In this document: positions 22,134-30,025 of the stretch, in pieces
Layout of the letters: every line of letters starts with the position of its first letter
How positions within the stretch are numbered: the first letter of the stretch is position 1
Origin: Flavobacteriales bacterium
GTDB taxonomy: Bacteria; Bacteroidota; Bacteroidia; Flavobacteriales_F; PHOS-HE28
Assembly (NCBI GenBank): GCA_016712535.1
Contig: JADJQW010000003.1
Coordinates: 575,001 to 639,000 of the forward strand
DNA: 64,000 nt
Reading direction: 5' to 3'
Program-made: the position numbers and the translations under genes
Notes under the pieces: model-generated
What the model saw: only the letters and a program-made list of their open reading frames with translations
Told to the model about the DNA's origin: nothing
Database searches by the model: none

Positions 22134-22541
22134 CTACAGGTTGAACTCCCGCGTCGCCTTCCGCTTCCCGCTGGCGCCCATGAACACCAAGCGGTAGATG
22201 CCTGGTGCCAGCACACGGTCCTTGCGACGCCTCAGGCCCCATTCAACTTCAAACTTCAGGTCCAGCAGCACATCGCGCTTGCGCCAGTACCATGAGCCCG
22301 CGCCACAGAGCATTTGCGAGCCCGCAAAGGGAATGTGCTGCACCCATCCGGTATCTGTGCGCATTTCCAACGCGAACAGCGGACGATCCCCGGAACAACC
22401 GCCATCCAGCATCACGGTTCCGGTGAGGCTTACGCGGACGGAGTCCATGCTGGCGCTCACCAGCTCCGCCTTGCGTATGTTACGGGTATGCGTGCAGGCG
22501 CAACAAGCCAGCACCGGGAGCACAAGGAGGAGCGCGCGCAT
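22134..22541 (-). CDS. Probable lipoprotein of unknown function
   Basis: About 135 residues from the ATG at 22541. The leader is a typical lipoprotein signal (LLLVLPVLACCACT) with Cys residues at the expected cleavage site. The mature part carries MLDGGCSGDRPLFALE, RTDTGWV and PGIYRLVFMGASG, matching the C-terminal domain of the 340-residue protein at 19026-20048. It lies between the S41-type gene and the other secreted genes on the same strand, 32 bp after the former. Confidence 0.75.
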   Translation of the reverse strand: MRALLLVLPVLACCACTHTRNIRKAELVSASMDSVRVSLTGTVMLDGGCSGDRPLFALEMRTDTGWVQHIPFAGSQMLCGAGSWYWRKRDVLLDLKFEVEWGLRRRKDRVLAPGIYRLVFMGASGKRKATREFNL

Positions 22542-22573
22542 CGGCAGGCTGTACACGTTACCGGTCGTTCAGT

Positions 22574-24052
22574 TCACCGCCCCTCCAACACGCCCTGCAC
22601 ATACCCGATCCACTCCATCTCCGGAATGCCCTCATCCAGGTAGTGGTCCGGCTGGATGCCCATCACATCCACCGGCATGTGCGGCAGGCGGTGGCTCAGG
22701 CTCATGGTATAGGCCAGCATGAAGCAACCATCGGGTGATGCGATCTCCCGCAGGTTCGATGCATCGATCGAACCTTGCGTGGGGCGTCCGAAGAGCTTCA
22801 CCTTGGCACTGGTGCGCGCATCCAACAGGAACTGCTCATCGGTGCTGCCGTTGCCGGCGTTGTGCAGGATCCCCACCCGCTGCGGGAAGGGCAGCACGGT
22901 GTGCGCGCTGTCCACTGACCACGGCTGTTCGTCCATCTCCAACCACGTCCCGAGCGCAGCACGCATGCGGGTGGCCACATCCAGGCACCAGCGCCCATCC
23001 TCTGTGTCCCGACCGAACATGTCGGCATAGGCCTCGTAGCCCGCAGCGTTCAGCTCGGTGGCGCGCAGCTTCACGCCTACGCTGCGTATCGGTCCCGTGT
23101 AGAGGTAGGGGATCAACCCTGCGTAGCTCGCATCGCTGCCACCGGTCCCGTTGCGGATGTCGATGATGAAATTCTCCGTGTTGCGGATCAGCGCATCGTT
23201 GGCGGAGAGCACGCTGTCGATCATCGCCTTCTGCGCGTATTCGAAGGAAGGGATGCGCATGTAGAGCGTGCGGTCGCTGAGCCGCTCCAGGAAGGGCGCT
23301 TCGGCGTCCATCGCCCGTTGGTGCATGCGTTCGGCCGGGGAGAACTGTGGCGCGGGCACCTGACGCATCCAAACACCGCGCATCTGCAGCATGCTGCCGC
23401 TGCTGCCCTTTAAGGTGGCCGCCACTGGTTCGGGTGAATGGTCGCCCATATAGAAGGTGCCCGCGTAGCGCCCGTCCGCCTGGCGTTGAAGTTCAACTTT
23501 CACCTCGCCGGTTCTCCAATTCTTGTTCTCCGAGGCCAGGATCACCGCATCGAAGCGCGTGCTGTCCTTCGGTTGCCGCACGATGCCCACGCGGTAGGGT
23601 CCCATGGTCCACACGCCTTCCAAGGGGTGCCGTTTCGCACCGGCTTGATTCAATCGCTTCACCAGATCCCCTTCCGTGAGCTTCATCGTGCGGCTCGGTG
23701 GAACGGTCGTGGGCTGCGCGGCCGTGTTCGCTGCGTGCACTTGCGCTGCTTGTTGCGCCTGTTCCGTGGGACCGATGCCGATATGCCCCTTGCGGAACCA
23801 GTGCAGCCATTCGTCGAGCACTTGCGTGCAGGCGACCGGATCCTTAGCGCTGTCGGCTTTGGCGCGCAGGGCTTGTGTGTGCTCTTCGTAGGCGGCCTGG
23901 CCTTTGCGGTCCACCACAAGCTGGAAACCGGCGTCGTTTTGCTCGAAGGTGGTCACCATCCAACTGAAGGCGGCTGGGCAGGCGCAGGGTTGGGCCATAG
24001 CGCGATGGAACGCGAGCGCAGCAAGGACCAGCAGCAAGGACCTGGTGTTCAT
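22574..24052 (-). CDS. Secreted S41-family (C-terminal processing type) peptidase
   Basis: 492 residues: signal peptide (LAALAFHRAMAQ), an N-terminal helical region, a central lipocalin-like beta region, and a C-terminal S41 catalytic domain (about 245-485). Visible motifs are NFIIDIRNGTGGSDASY and GNGSTDEQFLLD, with Ser403 as the likely nucleophile, and FGRPTQGSID. The Lys of the Ser-Lys dyad of classic CtpA enzymes is not evident after TQG, as in tricorn-like or IRBP-like members. It probably acts in the periplasm. It is the first gene of a five-gene unit of exported proteins. Confidence 0.85.
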   Translation of the reverse strand: MNTRSLLLVLAALAFHRAMAQPCACPAAFSWMVTTFEQNDAGFQLVVDRKGQAAYEEHTQALRAKADSAKDPVACTQVLDEWLHWFRKGHIGIGPTEQAQQAAQVHAANTAAQPTTVPPSRTMKLTEGDLVKRLNQAGAKRHPLEGVWTMGPYRVGIVRQPKDSTRFDAVILASENKNWRTGEVKVELQRQADGRYAGTFYMGDHSPEPVAATLKGSSGSMLQMRGVWMRQVPAPQFSPAERMHQRAMDAEAPFLERLSDRTLYMRIPSFEYAQKAMIDSVLSANDALIRNTENFIIDIRNGTGGSDASYAGLIPYLYTGPIRSVGVKLRATELNAAGYEAYADMFGRDTEDGRWCLDVATRMRAALGTWLEMDEQPWSVDSAHTVLPFPQRVGILHNAGNGSTDEQFLLDARTSAKVKLFGRPTQGSIDASNLREIASPDGCFMLAYTMSLSHRLPHMPVDVMGIQPDHYLDEGIPEMEWIGYVQGVLEGR

Positions 24053-24202
24053 ACGAGGGATCGGTTGCGCGTAAAGTACGCGAACGGAAGGCGCTGTGCT
24101 GGTCGCGCCCTAATCGCACCATCAACGCATTCCACCGACCAGCTTCACTGATGTTCAGCTTCCTGATATCAGCAGATATTTGACGCTGCCTACCCAACCA
24201 CC

Positions 24203-25816
24203 ATGCGCAACACAGTCACCGCCATTCTCCTGCTCGTCGGCCTTTCCACCAGTACAACGATTCATGCCCAAGGCACATGGAGCCAACTCACGGATATCGA
24301 GGGGGGCGACCGATACTGGGCAACCGGTTTTGCTATAGGCGATCGTGTGTACATCGGTTGCGGGTACAACCTCAATACCTTCCTCCATGACTTCTGGTCG
24401 TACAACACCCAAACAGGCAATTGGGTGCCACGCGCGTCCTATCCCGGTGATGGCAGCCTGTACGTGACCGCCTTTACGATCGGCGACAAAGGATACTTCT
24501 TCGGTGGCTGGGACATCGGCTACCGGAATGACCTGTGGGAGTACGATCCCGCGAACAACACCTGGACCGAGAAGGCGCCGTTGCCCGCGACCGGGCGATG
24601 GGGCGCGGCTGGTTTCTCCATCGGCAACAAGGGCTACATCGGCACCGGAGACAATGCCGGCAACGGTGAGGGTTGCCAGAGCGACTTCTGGGAATGGGAC
24701 CAGGCGACGAATACCTGGACGCAGAAACCGTCCTTCCCCGGCACGCCTGTGTATGGCAGTGTGGGCTTCGCCATCAATGGGAAGGGCTACATCGGCACCG
24801 GATACGATGGCGTGAACGAGCATGACGAGTTCTACGAGTGGGACCCGGTCACGGAGACCTGGACGCAGAAGGCCGATGTAGGCGGTGCGCCGCGCTATCA
24901 GGCCTTCGGGTTCAGCATCGGCAACCGCGGCTTCATCGGCGCCGGCAGCCCTGGCTTAAATGACCTTTGGGCATGGGACCAGGCGACCGATACCTGGACA
25001 CCCGCAGCGGGCTTCCCGGGCGTAGCGTCCAATGTGAGCACCGGTGTCGCCCTGAACGGCATAGGATACGTGGGCGGTGGCCAGACACTTACCGACGAGT
25101 TCTGGGAGTTCGTTCCAGGATGCCCCTTGGCAGCGCTGCCGATCGACCCTGCCGGCACGATCGCCCTATGCAGCGGCGATAGCGTCGTGCTCACGGCGCC
25201 GACGGCGGTAACGTATGCCTGGAGCACGGGCGAGGCCACACCAAGCATCACCGTTACCGATGCCGGCAGCTACCTCGTAACGGTGACCGATGGATCGGGC
25301 TGCGAACTGGACACCGATCCCGTGGAGGTGACCGTGGCACAGCCACCGGCCGTGCCCACCATCACCGTTGGCGATGCCTCGCTATTCTGCGATGCCACCG
25401 CCGATGCGTATCAATGGATCGATTGCGACAACGACTCGCTGCCCATCGCTGGAGCGACGGACCAGATCTACACGCCGGGCGGTAACGGGTCCTTTGCCGT
25501 GACGATTACCGTGGATGGCTGCAGCAGCACCTCGGATTGCGTGGACCCGATCTCGACGGGAGTTGCGTCACTGCGCGCTGCGGAAGTGTCCGTTCATCCG
25601 AACCCGTTCATGGATGTGCTCCTGATCGACCTGCCCGAAGCAGCCCATCGATACACCGTCACCGTGCACGATGCGCTGGGACGCGAAGTGCCAGCGCGTG
25701 CACAAGTGAACGATCAACGCATGATGCTCCGCGTGGACTGCGGTGATGGCCTACTGATCGTGCGCATCGCGAACGATCAGCGCACGATCGGCAGCTGGCG
25801 GGTGGTGAAGCTCTGA
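24203..25816 (+). CDS. Kelch-repeat T9SS-secreted surface protein
   Basis: 537 residues: signal peptide (ending TIHAQ) and about six kelch repeats (25-310) with the recurrent pattern IGxxGYIGTGxxG followed by DFWEWDQATNTWTQK. A PKD/SprB-like segment follows (about 315-450; YAWSTGEATPSITVTDAGSY). The C-terminus is a type A sorting domain (about 460-537; VSVHPNPFMDVL to GSWRVVKL). It should be exported by Sec and then by T9SS to the cell surface. It is divergent from the S41 operon, with 150 bp of promoter region between. Confidence 0.9.
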   Translation: MRNTVTAILLLVGLSTSTTIHAQGTWSQLTDIEGGDRYWATGFAIGDRVYIGCGYNLNTFLHDFWSYNTQTGNWVPRASYPGDGSLYVTAFTIGDKGYFFGGWDIGYRNDLWEYDPANNTWTEKAPLPATGRWGAAGFSIGNKGYIGTGDNAGNGEGCQSDFWEWDQATNTWTQKPSFPGTPVYGSVGFAINGKGYIGTGYDGVNEHDEFYEWDPVTETWTQKADVGGAPRYQAFGFSIGNRGFIGAGSPGLNDLWAWDQATDTWTPAAGFPGVASNVSTGVALNGIGYVGGGQTLTDEFWEFVPGCPLAALPIDPAGTIALCSGDSVVLTAPTAVTYAWSTGEATPSITVTDAGSYLVTVTDGSGCELDTDPVEVTVAQPPAVPTITVGDASLFCDATADAYQWIDCDNDSLPIAGATDQIYTPGGNGSFAVTITVDGCSSTSDCVDPISTGVASLRAAEVSVHPNPFMDVLLIDLPEAAHRYTVTVHDALGREVPARAQVNDQRMMLRVDCGDGLLIVRIANDQRTIGSWRVVKL

Positions 25817-25834
25817 CACCGTCAGCTGACGTTA

Positions 25835-25892
25835 GTGTCTCAGTTTGCCGAAGTGCTACCGACTTAGAGGGCACTTCGGCAAACTGAGACAC
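25835..25892. repeat. Perfect 22-bp inverted repeat
   Basis: GTGTCTCAGTTTGCCGAAG plus TGC, 14 nt, then its exact reverse complement, starting 19 bp after the kelch gene stop. It could be a very stable terminator hairpin, although no T-tract follows. It could also be two abutting ends of a lost insertion sequence. Confidence 0.75.
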
Positions 25893-25928
25893 AAGCTAAG
25901 GCGGCACACCTTCTACTTTCGCATTGTC

Positions 25929-27806
25929 ATGCGCCTTCCTTGCACCATCGCCCTGCTCACGTTCGCTCTGGCCGCTCGTTCCCAGGTGCTCCCCGAACTC
26001 CCGCAGGAGTACCTCGATGTCTGTTACCCAACCACCGCGGCCACCATCACCGTGTGCAGCAGCGGCTGCGATTACCTGAACGGGCAGTTGCAACAGGCCA
26101 TCAACGCCGCGCAGCCCGGCACTACCATCCTGCTGCAGCCCGGTCACACCTACGCGGCGGCGATCACGCTGCCCGCCAAGACCGGCGATGACTGGATCGT
26201 GATCCGCACCAATTTGCCCGATGTGCAATTGCCGCCGGCCGATCAGCGCATCGACCCCTCGTACGCCGGCACCCTGGCGCGCTTCCAAGCGCCGGCCAAC
26301 CAGAGCGCGATCACCTTCCTCAGCGGCGCGCATCATTACTACCTCATGGGTTTGGAGGTGGCGGCCACCAGCTACGTCAGCGACATCATCCGCATCGGTG
26401 ATGGCACGCAGAACAATGTGGGCGCGCTGCCCCACGACATCGTGCTCGATCGCATGTACATCCATGGTGATGCAACGCTCGGCAGCAAGCGCGGCGTGAT
26501 GCTCAACAGCGCGCGCACCGCCATCATCAACTGCCACATCAGCGACTGCAAGAGCACCAGCCAGGATGCGCAGGCCATCTGCGGATGGAACGGCCCCGGC
26601 CCGTTCAAGGTCGTGAACAATTACCTCGAGGGCAGCGGCGAGAACGTGATGTTCGGTGGCGCCAACCCGAACATCCCCGACCTCGTGCCCTCCGACATCG
26701 AAGTGCGCAACAACCACTTCTTCAAGCCGATGAGCTGGAAGGAGGGGCACCCTGATTTCGGCGGGACGGCCTGGTGCGTGAAGAACATCTTCGAGTTGAA
26801 GAGCGCGCAGCGGGTGCTGGTGGAAGGCAACATCCTGGAGAACAACTGGGCCGATTGCCAGAGCGGCTTCGCGATCGTGATCACCCCGCGCACGCAAAGC
26901 GGCGCCAGCATGTGGGCGCGCACCACGGACATCACCATGCGCTACAACATCCTCAAAGGCAGCGATGGCGGCTACAACATCAGCGGGCACGATGACCAGC
27001 TGGACAATCCCGTGAGCACGCGCATCCTCATCGAGCACAACCTCGCGTACGCCATCAGCAACGTGAACAAGATGTACCAGTTCCTGAACGGAACGGAGCA
27101 CTTGACCATCCGCCACAACACCAGCCTCAACGCGGGCACCACCACCAGCGCGGGCGGCGACCCCACGCTCTTCCTCACCTTCCAGGACAACATCGTGGGC
27201 TTCGGCAGCTATGGGGTGTGCGGCACGGGATCAGGCTGCGGGAACCCCACCATCAATACCTACTTCCCGGGCTCCACCTTCTCGCACAACGTGCTCATCG
27301 GCACACCCGGCGGACCCAACGGCAACCCCGCGAGCTACCCGCCCAACCACTGGTTCCCGGCGGGCACCGGTCCCGTGGGCTTCGTGGACGCTGCCAACGA
27401 CAACTACGCGCTGCTGCCCACCAGTCCGTATTACGGCGCAGCCTCCGATGGCAGCGACATCGGCGCGGACATCGACAGCCTGAACAGCTACACCGCGAAC
27501 GTGCTGAGCGGGGTGTGGTCGAGTTGCGCGGACGTCGCCACGGCACTGCCCGGATCGCGATTGCCCCAACTGCTGCTGTACCCGGTACCGGCGAACGACG
27601 CGGTGTTCCTGCGCCTGCCCGCATCGCCGGGTGCGGCGCGCGCCATGCTGATCGACCCTTCGGGCCGCGTGCTCCGCGCCGTCCGCTTCACGGGCCCGGA
27701 GGCTATTCTGCCCGTGGCCGACCTGGCCGCGCAGCCTTACCTGGTGCGCGTGGTGGGCGAGGAGGGGCAACTCCTGGCGCAGGAACGCCTGATCGTCGTG
27801 CATTGA
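25929..27806 (+). CDS. Right-handed beta-helix T9SS-secreted protein
   Basis: About 625 residues from the ATG at 25929, which directly precedes a signal peptide (IALLTFALAARSQ). The body (about 55-500) has parallel beta-helix coils with repeated short strands such as VLDRMYIHGDA, IEVRNNHFFKP, VLVEGNILENN and ILIEHNLAYA, as in polysaccharide lyases and related carbohydrate-active folds. The last 80 residues (LLLYPVPANDAVFLRLP to LIVVH) are a type A sorting domain. The substrate is unknown. Starts upstream of 25929 run through the inverted repeat and are rejected. Confidence 0.85.
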   Translation: MRLPCTIALLTFALAARSQVLPELPQEYLDVCYPTTAATITVCSSGCDYLNGQLQQAINAAQPGTTILLQPGHTYAAAITLPAKTGDDWIVIRTNLPDVQLPPADQRIDPSYAGTLARFQAPANQSAITFLSGAHHYYLMGLEVAATSYVSDIIRIGDGTQNNVGALPHDIVLDRMYIHGDATLGSKRGVMLNSARTAIINCHISDCKSTSQDAQAICGWNGPGPFKVVNNYLEGSGENVMFGGANPNIPDLVPSDIEVRNNHFFKPMSWKEGHPDFGGTAWCVKNIFELKSAQRVLVEGNILENNWADCQSGFAIVITPRTQSGASMWARTTDITMRYNILKGSDGGYNISGHDDQLDNPVSTRILIEHNLAYAISNVNKMYQFLNGTEHLTIRHNTSLNAGTTTSAGGDPTLFLTFQDNIVGFGSYGVCGTGSGCGNPTINTYFPGSTFSHNVLIGTPGGPNGNPASYPPNHWFPAGTGPVGFVDAANDNYALLPTSPYYGAASDGSDIGADIDSLNSYTANVLSGVWSSCADVATALPGSRLPQLLLYPVPANDAVFLRLPASPGAARAMLIDPSGRVLRAVRFTGPEAILPVADLAAQPYLVRVVGEEGQLLAQERLIVVH

Positions 27807-28069
27807 CGCGACCCCGTCTGGTGGGGTACGCTGTTGCGCTCACGAAGGCGCGCGCTCACCACCGGTATCGCCGGACTTGCGAAGGCGCTGGTTGGCCCTA
27901 GCGATAACGCGAACCGATCAGGCAGCTCATTGCGCTTGCTCCCCTCGGACATCCCATGATGCTTGTCCTCCTGCAGGGCCCGTTGTTCGCGGTCGCGCAA
28001 CGTGGAGCAGCGCATGGCGCATAGCGAGATCCGCGAACACGTACTTTCGATTCGCGCCACCGTACCATC

Positions 28070-28432
28070 ATGCCTTCCACTTCCTTGCTCCGCTTGCTGC
28101 GCTGGGCCGCGCTCACCGCCGGCACAGTCATGCTCCTCTTCCTGCTCTGGATGCTCATCGGGCACCTCACCGGCGATGCGAACGGACCCAACGGCATGCG
28201 CTTCAACGGCACCAAGGAGGTGATCGCCTTCGCCTTCTTCCCCTGCTGCACCAGCGTGGGACTTGCACTCGCCTATTGGCGCCCGCTCGCTGGCGGGCTC
28301 ATCGCCTTCGGGAGCATCGTCGCGCTGCTCGCCCTGCGGCCCGACCTATTGGCCTCGCCCTTCATCGTGGTGGCGGTGCCCGGTCTGCTCTATGCCGCGT
28401 ACGGCTGGTCGGCGCGACGAGCGAACAGCTGA
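28070..28432 (+). CDS. Small integral membrane protein
   Basis: 120 residues with four predicted membrane helices (about 12-32, 50-70, 74-90, 96-113), a short polar loop GDANGPNGMRFNGTK between the first two, and a basic C-terminus. No family recognised with confidence. The 263 bp before it (27807-28069) show no gene or clear signal. Confidence 0.65.
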   Translation: MPSTSLLRLLRWAALTAGTVMLLFLLWMLIGHLTGDANGPNGMRFNGTKEVIAFAFFPCCTSVGLALAYWRPLAGGLIAFGSIVALLALRPDLLASPFIVVAVPGLLYAAYGWSARRANS

Positions 28433-28438
28433 ACCAGG

Positions 28439-28903
28439 TCAACGCGCGCGCCCATCCGGCTTGAATACGATCACGGTCGGTTCCCTTCCGCGCTCCACGC
28501 CTTCATCCTTCGCTTCGGGCAGGTCGATGCGCATGCTCTCCGGGCCGCGCCGCACGAGCAGGAACTTCCGCTCGCACCAGCAATCGATCACCTGGAACCG
28601 CGGATGGCGGCGACCATGGAAGCGTACCGTGTCCGGTGCGAGCGCCCACCATTGATGCGTGCCGACCTGATGCGGGTCGTACGGGTAATCGGCGCTCACG
28701 TTGAAATGCAGCTCCACCGTCCACGCCGGCCATCGCCGGGTGCCGAGCCCTTGCTGCTCAGCGAAGCTCGGCGCATACGTACCGCGCATGCTGTGTCCGT
28801 TCTCGTCGCGCACGATGATGACCGATTGATCGGGTTGCGCATGAAGGCCGGTGGACACGGTGAGCGCCACGAGCGCGAGAAGCTTGCGGGCGCACTGATT
28901 CAT
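28439..28903 (-). CDS. Small secreted protein of unknown function
   Basis: 154 residues from the ATG at 28903. Signal peptide LLALVALTVSTGLHAQ; mature part beta-rich with WTVELHFNVSADYPYD, WWALAPDTVRFHGRRH and FLLVRRGPESMRIDLPE. The phrase ESMRIDLPE resembles DTMRIDLPDD in the protein at 19026-20048, hinting at a loose family. It is convergent with the membrane protein at 28070, stop to stop with 6 bp between. Function unknown. Confidence 0.65.
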   Translation of the reverse strand: MNQCARKLLALVALTVSTGLHAQPDQSVIIVRDENGHSMRGTYAPSFAEQQGLGTRRWPAWTVELHFNVSADYPYDPHQVGTHQWWALAPDTVRFHGRRHPRFQVIDCWCERKFLLVRRGPESMRIDLPEAKDEGVERGREPTVIVFKPDGRAR

Positions 28904-28914
28904 CGCGCCAATCG

Positions 28915-29745
28915 CTAGGGACCGCATTGGATCCGCAGCCCGCCGCTGCGCTTCACGGTGGCGCGCAGCACCAGCCGGTGCTCCTCGCCTGCCGCCTGCA
29001 ACACGAGCCCCGCGGTGTTCGGCGGCTCGCTCCCCTCGTTCTCGGCCTGCATCACCAGGTAATTGGTGCCAGGCCTCAGCCGGATGGGGATGGCGCGCGG
29101 CGTGAAGCGATGCGGCACCGCGATGCGCCGCGCGATGCAATCGCCATTGACGAAGATGGTCACCGTATCGCCGTCCATGCGGCGGTCGTCGTAGAGCAAG
29201 AGCAGCGTGCCGTCCGCCGCGAGCGTCACCGAGGCCTCCCAGTCCACCGGCCTTCCTTCCACGCGCCGGGGCAGCACCGGTGGCGGCGGCTCGTGCACTG
29301 ACCGCTGCTTCGTGGCCGTGCGCAGCAGCATGATCCGGCCGGGCGCGCAGCCGGGCGGATGCCATTCGCCATACAGCCGCCATGCGGTTCCGTTGGTATC
29401 GAGCCGCAGCGCGCCGCCCTGCAGCACCCAGCGGTACTCGGTCAGGCTCTGCTCCACGATGCCTGATTCGCGCAAGCGGCACACGCCACCGCGCGACTCG
29501 CCTTCGATGGCCATGCGCGCGTAATGCGCCTGCTGCCAAGGGAAGGTGATGTGGCTGGTGCCCGTGATGCGGCCCGCATCGGCCATCAGCTCCATATCGA
29601 TCACGAAGCGCTCGTTCATGCCGCGGACCAGCTCGCCGCGCCAAGTGCCACTGAGATCCTAGGCGAAGACAAGCGGCAGGGGCGCCCATGCGGAGAACAG
29701 GAGTGCGAGGGCAAGTCGGAAGAGCGGAGGAGATTGCAGGATCAT
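28915..29745 (-). pseudogene. Secreted beta-rich protein interrupted by a stop codon after the signal peptide
   Basis: Read from the ATG at 29745, the frame encodes a good signal peptide (LALALLFSAWAPLPLVFA) and then a TAG at codon 29 (29659-29661). It continues in the same frame with DLSGTWRGELVRG and about 230 further residues rich in beta strands (FVIDMELMADAG, YDDRRMDGDTVTIFVNGD). CAG at that codon would give the usual VFAQ end of a signal peptide, so one C-to-T change explains the break. An internal start at 29619 would make a protein without an export signal. The function of the domain is unknown; DLSGTW is typical of lipocalin-like starts. Confidence 0.75.
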
Positions 29746-29845
29746 CGCACGGTCCGTACACCCGGAAGGGCTGTCCGTTCATCGCGCCGGCGTCTGGAGG
29801 GCATCACGCATCAGCCGGCCGCAGCTCCGGATGGACGGGCTGTTG

Positions 29846-30022
29846 TCAGCTCATCAGGCCTGCGGCTTCCGCAGGAAGGGTCAGCTGCTTGCCTTCGTAG
29901 GCTTGGAAGTGCTGGGCTATGATTGTCTTGGCGAAGTGGTCCTTGAGCGCCTTTGAGCAGACCAGCCGTAACTCGGTATTGAAGGTGATGAGGCCGCACC
30001 GGCTACCTTGCTCGGCATACAT
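29846..30022 (-). pseudogene. C-terminal remnant of an HNH endonuclease
   Basis: A 58-codon frame reading CGLITFNTELRLVCSKALKD, then a segment ending YEGKQLTLPAEAAG. This is the stretch that follows the HNH zinc/metal core in restriction-type HNH endonucleases, where it usually continues from HHAAFDKGLI. The catalytic HNH part is absent, and the usual tail after AAG is replaced by LMS and a stop. It lies back to back with the DUF2075 gene start at 30026. It looks like a leftover from an earlier defence or mobile gene. The family assignment is from memory of the motif. Confidence 0.55.
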
Positions 30023-30025
30023 CAA

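Noticed and set aside
25896..27116. Minus-strand open frame over the beta-helix gene
   Set aside because: Antisense to a gene with signal peptide, beta-helix coils and sorting domain.
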